Positions 46,333-56,055 of a stretch of DNA of 64,000 nt are shown piece by piece; within the stretch, counting starts at the first letter, position 1; every line of letters begins with the position of its first letter. Under the pieces are notes generated by a model. It made no database searches. It saw only the letters and a program-made list of their open reading frames with translations, and was not told the origin of the DNA. This DNA is from Blastocystis hominis (taxonomy: Eukaryota > Sar > Bigyra > Opalinata > Blastocystidae). The translations under genes and the position numbers were made by a program. The stretch covers positions 1,067,153 to 1,131,152 of the forward strand of contig NW_013171815.1 in the NCBI RefSeq assembly GCF_000151665.1, in the 5' to 3' direction.

Positions 46333-47829
46333 ATGAGCACGACTGTTGCTATCCATATTGGCTCACAAAATTCAGCAGCTTGCTATGGAGAAAACCCTAT
46401 CATTCCTTTGATTTGCCAAGATCATACTCTACTGAATAATGTCATTAGCTATAGTAGTGGCCAGCCACGCCTTCAGTTGGAAAAGAGTATCGTAAACTCA
46501 GAGAATACCATTCGGTATCCCCTTCGCTTATTTGATCTAGCGTTGAATAATGTCGGAGGCCAGAAGATTTCTGATATAGCATTTGGTTCTCCCGTGGTTC
46601 AGTACAATCAGTCTCTCTACTTTCATTTGGCAAATGGAAGCATGAAATCCTGCGATGACGCAATTTTGGACATTATGCGTTTCATTTACAACGAGGCATT
46701 TCGGTTGTCAAATGAGATTGATTCTCTTTCTCTGACGATTCCTTCTTATTATAGCTATGAAATGAGAGATAGACTGAATAAATGTATCCAGCGGGCCGGA
46801 ATTACTTCCCGCGGTCTGTTTACTGAAGCAGAATGTTTGGTTTTGGACAAGTTGTACTCTCAGGATAAATATTGGGAAGAAAAGAGCAATTATTTCGTGC
46901 TTCATATTGGAGCTGTTGTTTGCGAAGGTAGCTTTATTAAAGTGAGCGAAGGCCAATTAACGGAGTACCCAATTTTCTTTGAAAGAAACCTTGGTGGAGA
47001 GAAGGTCGATGAGCTATTGTTAAACTTTTGTGACAATAAACTGAAACAGGACGGTATTGACATATATGAAGGCAACAAAAAAGAAAATAAGAAGAAACGA
47101 CTGGAGTACATCAATTTAGCAAAGGAGTTATATCTTGACGATGAATGCATTGAATTTCCAATGACAAAGGGAAGTCAAAGCGTCGATATCGACGCAGAGC
47201 AATACATTGAGATTCTTAAACCCGTAATCGACACGATTAAAAAGAGCATTGTAAATGGGTTTGCTCTGGAACGAGATCGAATGGAAGATCCCGATATCTC
47301 CATCGATAAAGTCACAAAAGTCATTTGTCTTGGCGAATTGCTCACAAAGCAACCCGCTTTCCAAAACGAAATCATGAAATTGTTCTCCGTAGCCCCGATC
47401 AATTGTGGTGTGAACCAGGAGCTGGAGGGTTGTCTTCGCCACTTGCGATGTGAGAAGAGCAAGGCGATGAAACTGCTCCATCCTCTCAATTTTTCCATTG
47501 GAATCGGGTTGGACAATAATCGAGCGAAACGAATCATCAGCGCGGGAAGCTTGCTACCTGCGAAGAGTTCGTTGATTTGGCGGCAAAATGGGTTGCTGAA
47601 GAACGAGTTGAATACTGCCATTTTTTGTGGAGATATGTTCATCAGTATGCCACTGCTGGATAATCTGAAGCGTTTGCTGACAATCCGGGAAAAGTCGGCA
47701 GATTTTGTAACACACCATTTGTTTAGAACGATGTTAGAGGTGTCGACTGATGGAGTATTGACGATCTCTATTCTGAATATGAAAGACAAAGAACTGTATA
47801 GGAAATCGATTATGTTGACGATATATTGA
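46333..47829 (+). CDS. Degenerate Hsp70-like protein, intronless
   Basis: Remote Hsp70-fold protein of 498 residues. The start MSTTVAIHIGSQNSAACYG aligns with the Hsp70 phosphate-1 loop but lacks the DLGTT acid/Thr set; the second phosphate loop reads VLHIGAVVCEGSF instead of DLGGGTFD. The order of segments still follows Hsp70 (SLTIPSYYSYEMRDRL for the VPAYF region, LGGEKVDELLLNF for GG..D). So the fold is probably kept while ATP hydrolysis is unlikely. It has no intron and is AT-rich, like the Hsp70-like gene at 31134. The stop TGA at 47827-47829 is encoded and directly followed by a GTTTGTTG element. Confidence 0.7.
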   Translation: MSTTVAIHIGSQNSAACYGENPIIPLICQDHTLLNNVISYSSGQPRLQLEKSIVNSENTIRYPLRLFDLALNNVGGQKISDIAFGSPVVQYNQSLYFHLANGSMKSCDDAILDIMRFIYNEAFRLSNEIDSLSLTIPSYYSYEMRDRLNKCIQRAGITSRGLFTEAECLVLDKLYSQDKYWEEKSNYFVLHIGAVVCEGSFIKVSEGQLTEYPIFFERNLGGEKVDELLLNFCDNKLKQDGIDIYEGNKKENKKKRLEYINLAKELYLDDECIEFPMTKGSQSVDIDAEQYIEILKPVIDTIKKSIVNGFALERDRMEDPDISIDKVTKVICLGELLTKQPAFQNEIMKLFSVAPINCGVNQELEGCLRHLRCEKSKAMKLLHPLNFSIGIGLDNNRAKRIISAGSLLPAKSSLIWRQNGLLKNELNTAIFCGDMFISMPLLDNLKRLLTIREKSADFVTHHLFRTMLEVSTDGVLTISILNMKDKELYRKSIMLTIY

Positions 47830-48243
47830 TAGGTTTGTTGCAAAAAAATAAGATAATCATATCTGTGAAAATGAAAATCCTTTATTACGTGATATTTTGT
47901 AAATCATTGGGAAACGATTTAACTGCATAGTGTTGAGCAGCATCGAAGCTGTTTCCAGCGATTCAGCTAATACACTTGTTGATCGATTGTTTGTGATATA
48001 ATAGATAGTCTAAAAGCGATTCATGGTACCAAGGTGAAGGTAGCACCTGGTCTTCTCTGAAAACAGGAAATAGTAGGTTTCTATAATTTCTAAACCCGGT
48101 TTATTTAACACTATTGTAGCTATTTCAAGGAGCACTTCAGAGAAGTCAGCCTTCCGAACATCATTTAGTCAGACTAGAAACGGGCCGAATTCAGACTCAT
48201 ATCGCTCTGGTACGTTGTTGGGTCCCTGTTTTGACGTGAAGAG
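47830..48243. other. Intergenic region, possible 5' exons of next gene
   Basis: About 410 bp after the Hsp70-like gene. GATTGTTTGTGAT occurs near 47986. Short frames with GT...AG candidates exist between 48030 and 48240 and could be upstream exons of the FN3-type gene (whose model lacks a signal peptide), but I cannot join them with confidence. Confidence 0.35.
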
Positions 48244-49467
48244 ATGACAATCAAAGAAGACTCAACTGGTCGCAATCGCGAAGGAAACAAGGAGAAGTAC
48301 TTACTTTCACAGCCTTCCATCTCTAGATTTTTGCGAGGATCTTTTGAGTCAGTGGGATCAAAAGGAGAAAAGACCTCCATCAAGACAAACAACCAAGAAA
48401 ATGTGGAGGAACGTGCTTCAAACCCTATGACAAAACATAAAGTCTCCCTCTCTTTCTCGATTCTCCGTGTCACTCCCATCACCATTTTTCTCCAGGTCAA
48501 TGTGAGTTCCGAAGCCATCGTTTGGTGCGGCGCCTGGCCTTTCGGCCAATTCATCGATTTCCACGCACTGCAACGGAACGTTTCTGGGCAGGTGATCTCC
48601 AGTTCGTCTTTTCTCTCTTCCTCTTCCATAGAATCTTCTCGCTATCGCATCACCGATTTGCACCCCTCCTCGAGCTACGACGTGACCTGCCTCGCTCTGA
48701 ACAAAGCGGGGTACATGAGCGAAAACCCTCTCGATATTCGGCAGATGGTGATGACGCAAGACGCGGAATTCGCGATCACCGAGCATTTAATCATGGACAA
48801 CAAAGTGCATATCATGCTCAAATCGAACTACGACACGCCTGTGCTGTGCTTTTTGTTCAATCGACGTGGCATGCGCGTGGATACGAAGATGTACAATCCT
48901 TCTCAGGATCCGTATATCTCGTTCGACATCCCCTCGATGAAGTTATCGTATCGCGTGCAATGCAGTGCGATGAACGAGCGTCAGAAAGGTAGGCAGGAGC
49001 TAGAAGAAGGAAAAAATAACGCGTAGTGTTCGCTGTCACTGATGCGGTTGTGTGGAATCAGCCGCTTCGATGGGGTCGAATCGTTTTGATTGTGCTGGTG
49101 ATGGTGCTCGTGGGAGGGGCAATCGCGTATGGGATCATTCGGATGTAGGAGTGAGGGATTGGTGTGATGTGCAGACAGAGGAACTCGAGTCCTGCAGTGT
49201 AGAGAAGAGGCAGAGGAATGAAGGATAGGTATGAATTGGATGATTTGGAGATCGTGACGCTGTTGAATAAGACGAAAGAGCAGCGATTGAATAGCGAGAA
49301 TAAAGACACGGAGGTGATGATTCGATGTACAAAATGTAGGATGGAGAGGAAGGGATTGAGAGGAAGGTGGGTTCTCGAATCCTGCTTCGACTACGATTTG
49401 TCGCGATTGTAATTCTCTCTTAAAAAGAACGGACTATACTACTTCTATTTCGAGGAAAGTATATTAG
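48244..49467 (+). CDS. FN3-type single-pass membrane protein with C-terminal Cys motif
   Basis: Not assigned to a named family; the 5' end is uncertain. The outer part contains a fibronectin-III-like C-terminal half (SRYRITDLHPSSSYDVTCLALNKAG), then more beta-rich sequence, then one membrane helix (IVLIVLVMVLVGGAIAYGII). After further 30-31-nt introns the cytoplasmic tail (YELDDLEIVTLLNKTKEQ) leads to RCTKCGFSNPASTTICRDC, a C-x2-C-x9-C-x2-C pattern like RanBP2-type zinc knuckles. This last part appears only when a 31-nt intron (about 49337-49367) is removed. Introns also near 48301-48330 and 48610-48640. A TAG at 49465-49467 ends the frame. Could be a receptor or membrane-linked adaptor. Confidence 0.5.
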
Positions 49468-49564
49468 TTGAGCAATTCGTTTATTTATTCATTCATTTAC
49501 TCATGGGCTTGCATACTTTATTTCACTCTTTCTGTTACATATTTATCTATTTGTGTGTCCTTCC

Positions 49565-49578
49565 TTTGTTCCAACAAA
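49565..49578. terminator. Bidirectional poly(A) element, FN3 gene / SerRS-2
   Basis: TTTGTT-CC-AACAAA, identical to the element at 23753-23766. The minus strand reads TGTTTGTTGG a few bases past the SerRS-2 stop. Confidence 0.55.
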
Positions 49579-49583
49579 CACGA

Positions 49584-51025
49584 TTACTTTCTCTCCTCCC
49601 TGGCCTTCAGCATCGCGGGCGGCAGCGGTCGTTTGAACGGCAGGAACTTGATTCCGCCCATCCACGGCTGCAACACCTCGGGGATCTCCACGCCCTCGCT
49701 CGTCTGATAGTTCTCCAGAATGCAGCACAGCGTCCGCGTCAGCGCGCACAGCGTCGAGTTCAGCATGTGCACGTACTTCTTCTCCTCGTTCTTCTTCTTC
49801 GTCGCGCCGCACCGAATCTCCATCGCGCGGCTCTGATAATCCGTGCAGTTGCTGCACGACACCAGCTCGCGGTACGCTTCGTACCCCGGGAACCAGCCTT
49901 CCAGGTCGTATTTCTTCGCCGCCGCGTTGTTCAGCGCGCCCGACACGATGTTCACCACGCGGTACGGCAGATTCAGCGACTCGTAGAACTCGCGCGAGTT
50001 CTGAATCATGTATTCGTGCATCGCCCAGCTCTCCTCCGGCTTCGAAATCACGAACTGCTCCACTTTGTCGAACTGGTGCACGCGGAAAATGCCCCACGTG
50101 TCCTTCCCGTGCGCTCCGGCCTCCTTCCGGAAGTTCGTAGAGAACCCCGTGTATTTCAACGGCAGCTCCTTCTCGTCCAGCCACTCGCCCATGTGATACC
50201 CGCAGATCGGCTGCTCCGACGTCGCGATTAAATATTTCTCTTCGCCCTCCTCCCCTTCCACGTGGTACAGACTCTCGTCGAAGTCCTCCAGCTGCGCAAC
50301 GCCAGCCATCACGTCGCGATTCATGAAGTACGGAGTCTGCAAAAGCGTGAATCCGCGCTTTGTGTTCCATTGCATCGCGTACATGATGATCGCCTGGTTC
50401 AACAGCACCGCGGAACCCTTCAGGAAGTATCCACGATGGCCCGCTACGCGCGTTCCGCGCTCGGGTTCGTATCCATCGAGCATCCACAAGAGCTCGTGAT
50501 GACAATACATATCCTTGGTCATGGGACGGGGCGATCCCCAAGACGCGACTTCTACGTTTTGTGACTAAAGGAAATAGATAAATAGTTGACAAACCTCATC
50601 CTTAGCTACAGGAACAGAGTCATGTACAATATTCCCAATCTGACCAAGCTTTGTATCTCTCATTTTCCTCACATTTTCGATTGATTTTTGCATATCCAAT
50701 ATTTGTTGGCTGAGAAGGGAGACATTAGTCGTTTCCCTATCGGTATTTAAACCCTGCTTTCTCTTCATTCCAATCTACATAAAATGTTCTACCCAGGCAA
50801 AGTACCTCTTTCGATAAAACGCGCTTATCTCGGTTAAGTTTATCTAAATCACCCACATGCTTTCTCCATTGCTTAGTATAATGAACAGCATGTAATACTT
50901 ACATTATCTAGCGATATTACTTCATCAACTAAAGCGACCTTTGCAAATCTCTTTGCTTGAGACGCTTTCACGAGGTCTGGTAATCCCCCCTTAAATGCTC
51001 TCAGCAAATTAATATCAATCGGCAT
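49584..51025 (-). CDS. SARS1: Seryl-tRNA synthetase, copy 2
   Basis: Paralogue of the gene at 34528 in opposite orientation. Start at 51025 (MPIDINLLRAFKGGLPD). Introns (plus coordinates) 50872-50902, 50775-50805 and 50565-50594 (31, 31, 30 nt); copy 1 has the first two only. The N-terminal arm (KHVGDLDKLNRDKRVL, LDMQKSIENVRKMRD) is clearly diverged from copy 1. The catalytic domain, from the block RPMTKDMYCHHE to AREER, is protein-identical to copy 1. The C-terminus is shorter (REERK). The encoded TAA at 49584-49586 is followed by TGTTTGTT. Both copies keep all catalytic motifs, so both should be active. Confidence 0.93.
49590..50531 (-). repeat. 942-bp tract shared with 34990-35931 (inverted)
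   Basis: Second member of the inverted pair; see the entry at 34990. The tract starts a few codons after the third intron of this gene and stops within the last three codons. Confidence 0.9.
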
Positions 51026-51084
51026 GTTTGAGTATTGAGACAGGATACTAGTCTTAAGTGAAGTGCTTGAGAGCTGAAAACAGG

Positions 51085-51157
51085 TCCCATATAGTCTAAT
51101 AGGTTAGGATAGCAGGCTCTCACCCTGCCGATCCGGGTTCGATTCCCGGTGTGGGAA
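51085..51157 (+). tRNA. tRNA-Glu (anticodon CTC)
   Basis: Cloverleaf: acceptor TCCCATA/TGTGGGA, D arm GTCT...GGAT-like, anticodon stem GCAGG/CCTGC with loop CTCTCAC (anticodon CTC), T arm CCGGG-TTCGATT-CCCGG, discriminator A. No intron, no encoded CCA. A T-run follows at 51161. It lies between the SerRS-2 start and the next gene. Confidence 0.95.
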
Positions 51158-51470
51158 TTCTTTTTTCATTTTATTACAATTTTCATTTGAAAAGGAATGA
51201 ATGAAGGAGTTCCTGAAGTATTCTTTATTTATAGAATAAACAATGATAGGGTAGAAAAGTAGCTGAGGGAATGTTACAAGCTGCTGAAAGGATGAGTACT
51301 TTTTCTCCCGATATAGGTGATGAAAATAACCCATACGTATATTGATGATAAAAGTATTCACAATTTAGTATTGGGAACCTGAGTTTCCTGATGATCAAAC
51401 AGATCAACTGAGTTTATATACTATTGTATCACACAACGTACATTATGCACTAGCGTCAACTGTTAACAGT

Positions 51471-51668
51471 ATGCTTTGTTTTTCTATATATATATATGAA
51501 GTTTGTGCAAAGATAGGTTATAGCATAATTGATTTTTTGGGATGGTCTGCATCTCCCTACGATTGGATTCAAGATGAGGTCAATCAAGACAAAGAGGAAA
51601 TCGAGCTGGAACGTAGAGAGCGAGAAGAAGAGAGACGAGAAATAGCTTTTGTTTTTGCTGATTTGTAG
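51471..51668 (+). CDS. Small protein with hydrophobic start and charged tail, uncertain
   Basis: An open frame of 65 codons: a hydrophobic N-terminal half (IGYSIIDFLGW) and a Glu/Arg-rich second half that looks like a coiled coil. A 33-nt GT...TAG intron (starting GTAGAGAGCG) would shorten the charged part, and the frame may instead continue to about 51741, where TA plus poly(A) would make a stop before a TTGTTTTTT element. The start region is a TA dinucleotide run. It could be a real small gene or a 5' exon of something else. Confidence 0.3.
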   Translation: MLCFSIYIYEVCAKIGYSIIDFLGWSASPYDWIQDEVNQDKEEIELERREREEERREIAFVFADL

Positions 51669-51781
51669 TTTTTGGAGGCGCAATCCAAGGCTCGAGCCAA
51701 AAGACAGTGGAACAAAGCAGAAACCGGTCAGTCTGCTTCTAGTTACATTTGTTTTTTGAACACACTTTGTCACTTTTGGTC

Positions 51782-54700
51782 ATGGCGACTGTTACTGACG
51801 AGGTTTTGAAGTTGCACATATCTAAAGCTTTAGATATACTGGGAGACGTGGAGTGGTTGTTTGTTGTTTGTTTTACAAATAGGGATTACTCCGTTGACAT
51901 TATTCGTCGGTTTATCGAAAAGAACCTTGGATTGAAAAAGCATTCGCTAGAGAATTATACCAAAAGAATCTCCTCTCTGCTCAATGTAATGACTTGACTA
52001 TTTCGTAACGATATTAGAGCCTAACTGTGTCAAAGGCTGAAGCGGATGCCAAAAAGAATGTGGAAGATGGTGCATTAACTACTTTCGATACTCCTGAATT
52101 GATGTGTAGTTATACACGTGCAGTATGACGACTAGATGATATGGTAAGCAAAAGTTTAAAGTTTACTCCTGAACCTCGTAAAGTGGGGTGTTCCTTCTGG
52201 TACTATTTCGAATCCAAGTTAAGACACGCTGAAAAGAAGGACGGGCGTAGCACTTAATTTGATTTATATTGTGTAGGGATCCCAACGTCGTTGTTTTTCC
52301 AAAAGTATGCATTGAAATGGAATTCTTTATCTTTGGAGCAGAAAGCGGTATTTCTCTATCTTTTTAAATTTATCTCATTCTTAGAAATATGAAAAGAGAG
52401 TTTCCAAGGAAAAGGAACGTTATATCGATGAATACCGTGTATGGAAGTCTAAATTGTATTTTTTCTGTTCTCTCTTTGTTGTAGTCGTAGCGCCTGTTCC
52501 ACCTACGGAAACATTATGTTCTCCAATCGTACCCAATCGTTGCTGTTTCTCTCTAGATGATTACCCACTGCAGTTTCTTTCCCATTTAGATTATTTCTTC
52601 CTCTACAAATGGGACCAGGTCATCGAGGAGTATCCGACGATCAAGCGATACGATCACTTGGATAGGCTCCGAGAACAATGGGAAAATCTTTCTCGTCCTC
52701 AACAAGCGCTCTTTCGAAAGGTTTCGGACCTTGATCGCAGGCGGTATGTCAAAGAAATGAGAGAAAGAAACCCTGATTGGGATCCGAGCGATGCGTCTCG
52801 CTATCATGGAACGTTTTTAAAGAAGGGCGTTTATCGTTCCCCTCTGTTTTATTATCTCTGGACGCAGTTTTATTCCCATCTCTCCGAATTATCGGAGAAT
52901 GAAGATGTCAACGCAAAGCTCGTTTCGCTCTTCGAACGCTGGAATAAGCTGAGCGAAAAGACGAAGCAGCCGTATGTTCATATGAGCATTCTCTACGCCA
53001 ATGAATACAACAAGGAAGAGCTGAAGAAAGGGGAGATTTGCATGAGTAGTTTCCCCATTTACCCAACAGCCGCGACGTATTATTACTCGCTTTTGAACGA
53101 GTATCGCTCGCTGAAGGAACCGGATGAAAGACAAATTATGGAAGTGCTGCGAAGCGAGTTTGCAAAGCTGTCCGAAAAGGAACAGCTTCCGTTTGTTACG
53201 ATTCTGAACGAGGTGAAAGAGAAGCGAAGAGAAACCTTGAAGGCGCAGGAAGGAAAGTAGAGAAGTGATGGTTGGTGATTCGATTGTAGGGGAAAGAGTT
53301 TAAAGGATCGAATGCTGGATTATCGTAGGAAATTTGGAACAATTGTGATGACTGTTAGGCGTTTTTGGTTCGACGATTTTCAGTGCGAGCTGCTATTACG
53401 TCTGCGAGTTTTTGGATCAGAAATTGAAAAAGGATGCTGGTACATTGCGTTCTATGCTTTGAAGTAGATGCGGATCCTTATGATACTGTCGGGGAGGCGT
53501 ACAATAGTTGGACAAACCTTTCAGAGGGGCAGCGAAAGCCATACATTGAAATCGAGGAAGAAAAGAAGTGGAATCGAAAAGGAATGAATGAATCCATAAC
53601 GTGGAAGGGCGTGTTTTATGTAATCCATAAGCGCTATATTGTTGCCGAGAACATCGGTTTGTTTGCTTTTTTGAGTGTAAAACGCAGATACAATAGAGAG
53701 TACAAGCAGAAAAGTAGTAACGCAAGAGGCAGATAATGTTCCTGAGGAAAAGCGAACTCCTTATATCCAACTAGCACGCGATATTAACATTAGTCGCAAT
53801 GTGTGGAAGGAAGATGTCGTTCCTTCTTCCAATCAAAGCTTGACAATCGTGCGAAATCAGCAGAGAAACAGCAATAAATGGAGACCCCCTCGCTTTTTCT
53901 ATTTGGATGATCGGATTCATCTCGAAACTGATCCTCTTCGCTGTAAACGATCTTCGAATTGCTCACTTTTAGTCACTGAAAAGCCGCGATTTATTCGTCA
54001 ATACCTCGAAGACTGGGAAAAGCTCTCTGCAGAACAGAGAAAACCTTACGAAGAACGCAGTGAGCAGTTCTCTGCAGGGAAAACATACGTGATCGCTGCC
54101 GATCTGTATAAGGAACTATACAGAGATTACATTACCGATCAGTTCCACGTTTCTCTTAAATCGCAGGGATACAATCTCTTGAAGGAAGAGTTCCGGAAAT
54201 GGGCGCCTGAAGACCAGGAATTGATAAAGGGGATTACGCGAGAAATGAATAAAGCGACGAACGAATCAGAATGTGTGGAGCTAAAGAGGATGCACTCGCG
54301 GAATGACGCGGAAAGTCGGTTTATTCGCCAGCAATACACCAAAGAGAGGAGAAAATCGGACGGTTTCTTTCAATTGCGTTTGTTTATGTAGTGAAGGATG
54401 CGTCCGTGCTGTTTGAAATGCTGCGAGAAAAGTGGAAAGCTCTTCCGGATGACGAGAAAAAGCGATATATTGACGAGGAGGAGAAGTCCAGCAAACGTCC
54501 AGAGTTACTGGGTTTGCCTTTTATTGTTGTTTCATTGCCAGCAAATCGCAGCAAGGTTCGTTCTGTGTGCTCGTTGCTTGAGTTTTACTACACTCTCGCT
54601 GCTCCTGAATCGCGTGTCTTGAATCCACGTCGTGGTTTATTCTGCTTATTTAATGTAGAAATGGGTTATAAGGAGCACCACTCACGGGTCAAGGATAAAT

Positions 54701-55217
54701 ACAAGGAAGAAGAACCGTCGATTTTGGAGATGGGAAGGTATGTCTTACGTCTTGACCGAAGTCGACACGAGCGAGATCTGCAAGTCGCACTAAGGTATTA
54801 CAAAGCTTGTTGAGTTAGTTCCAGCAATTCTGAGATGACGGAGAGGAAGAAGAAGATCTTCTTTCAGCTTTTCGACAGTAACATGATACATACTTTTATC
54901 CGTCAGATCATCGGAGATTCGAGTTCTCCGCTCGGTGAATCGTTTTGTTTTGTTCTTATGAATAGAAGAGATATGGTCGAATGTGACGAATGAACAGAGA
55001 TGGATGGCATATATAGCTCTGTCTCACATGTATCTATATTGCGATACACTAGCGGAACAATTGGCCAAGAATGAATCGTACAGCGAAGATCAGCAAAAGA
55101 ACAAGCTTGAACATAAAGGAAGAAAGTTTGTAAAGTTTATATTAAAAGAACAAATCGATTTCAAGAACAAAAACATGTTTGAACAAATAGAAAAGAAATG
55201 GAATGACAGGGAACATT
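51782..55217 (+). CDS. DEK_C-domain protein with about nine HMG-like boxes
   Basis: Long chromatin-type protein (roughly 950 residues). Start at 51782 (MATVTDEVLKLHISKAL); a 5' DEK_C-like domain ends in RRFIEKNLGLKKHSLENY. Repeated HMG-like units follow, each with the core W-x2-L-S-x2-x-x-K-x-x-Y: WNSLSLEQKAKY, WENLSRPQQALF, WNKLSEKTKQPY, FAKLSEKEQLPF, WTNLSEGQRKPY, WEKLSAEQRKPY, FRKWAPEDQELI, WKALPDDEKKRY and WSNVTNEQRWMAY. Introns I can place include about 51989-52020, 52095-52125 (30), 52247-52276 (30), a 37-nt one near 52350, a 33-nt one near 53255 and a 28-nt one near 53438; several joins are uncertain. The end is polyadenylation-made: T at 55217 plus AA, four bases before TGTTTGTT. Paralogue of 33037-34216. 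Confidence 0.6.
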
Positions 55218-56055
55218 TTTTTGTTTGTTGGTAGAAGTATGTCAATGTTTTTATAGACAGTTGCGCTCTGGCCTGAGTATCTTTAGTGTCTTCTGTTTAT
55301 GCATGCAATACTGCAGTAACAACTGAAAAAGGAATTAGCAAGAAATGAGCCGATCTGATTTCGAATCTCTAATTGGATGTTCTTACCGAATAGGATTTTG
55401 GTTGTAATAATAATCAGAAAAACAAGAATGAGATTGTGGAAGACGAGAGTGTCTTGGTTTGTATTTTTGCTTTGTCTGAGTTTTACCTGCTTAAAATGAC
55501 TTCTTCGCCTTATGAGATTGTATCTCAAATGCATTCGAACGTGTTCGTGCTATATTTCACTTTTAGTGTTGAGCATATCTTTGTTCTTGCAGTTTTATTT
55601 GATTAAAATCGTTTGTATATAATATTATTGGAATTGAATTTCTAAGATAGCTACTCCTTTACTTCTTGATGCATGCTACGACACTTTTCTATTCTTATCA
55701 AATACTAATGGATGTGAAGAACAGATTCGTAATAATACTTGATAAGATAAATGTACTTTGGGTGAATGGATTCTTGATGCTGTTTTTTTAGCATAATATT
55801 ATTATTAAATTAGAATTATTATTATTATTATATAAAATGAAAAAGTATCAAGGAAGAATAAGATCCTTTTAGAAAAACCAAACAGTAATGGATATAGAGC
55901 ATTTTACAGTTAACATTGATAATCCCGAGTCTCACATCCAACAATATTATGAGCAATATCCAAAAGCCGTCTTTAACTTATAACCATATAAGAATATCCT
56001 AATTCATTTTAAATCCATTCTGTTCCTGCCATTTCATAGTTGCAATGCAAGAGAA
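55218..56055. other. AT-rich intergenic region; possible tiny minus-strand gene
   Basis: Very AT-rich, with (ATT)n-like tracts near 55795-55835. A minus-strand frame at 55283-55534 (start MHLRYNLIRRRSHFKQ) contains one good transmembrane helix (LILVFLIIITTKIL) and could be a small membrane protein with one or two short introns, but there is no family match and no clear end. Nothing else seen. Confidence 0.3.

Noticed and set aside
48174-48629. Minus-strand frame of 151 codons
   Set aside because: Opposite the FN3-type gene; the sense strand has better intron logic and domain pattern.
49503-50231. Open frames on both strands in the SerRS copies other than the SerRS frame
   Set aside because: The same shadow frames occur in both copies simply because the nucleotide tract is the same; they show no start, family or poly(A) signal.
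51104-51361. Minus-strand frame ending in HRESNPDRQGESLLS
   Set aside because: This peptide is the translation of the opposite strand of tRNA-Glu; not a protein.
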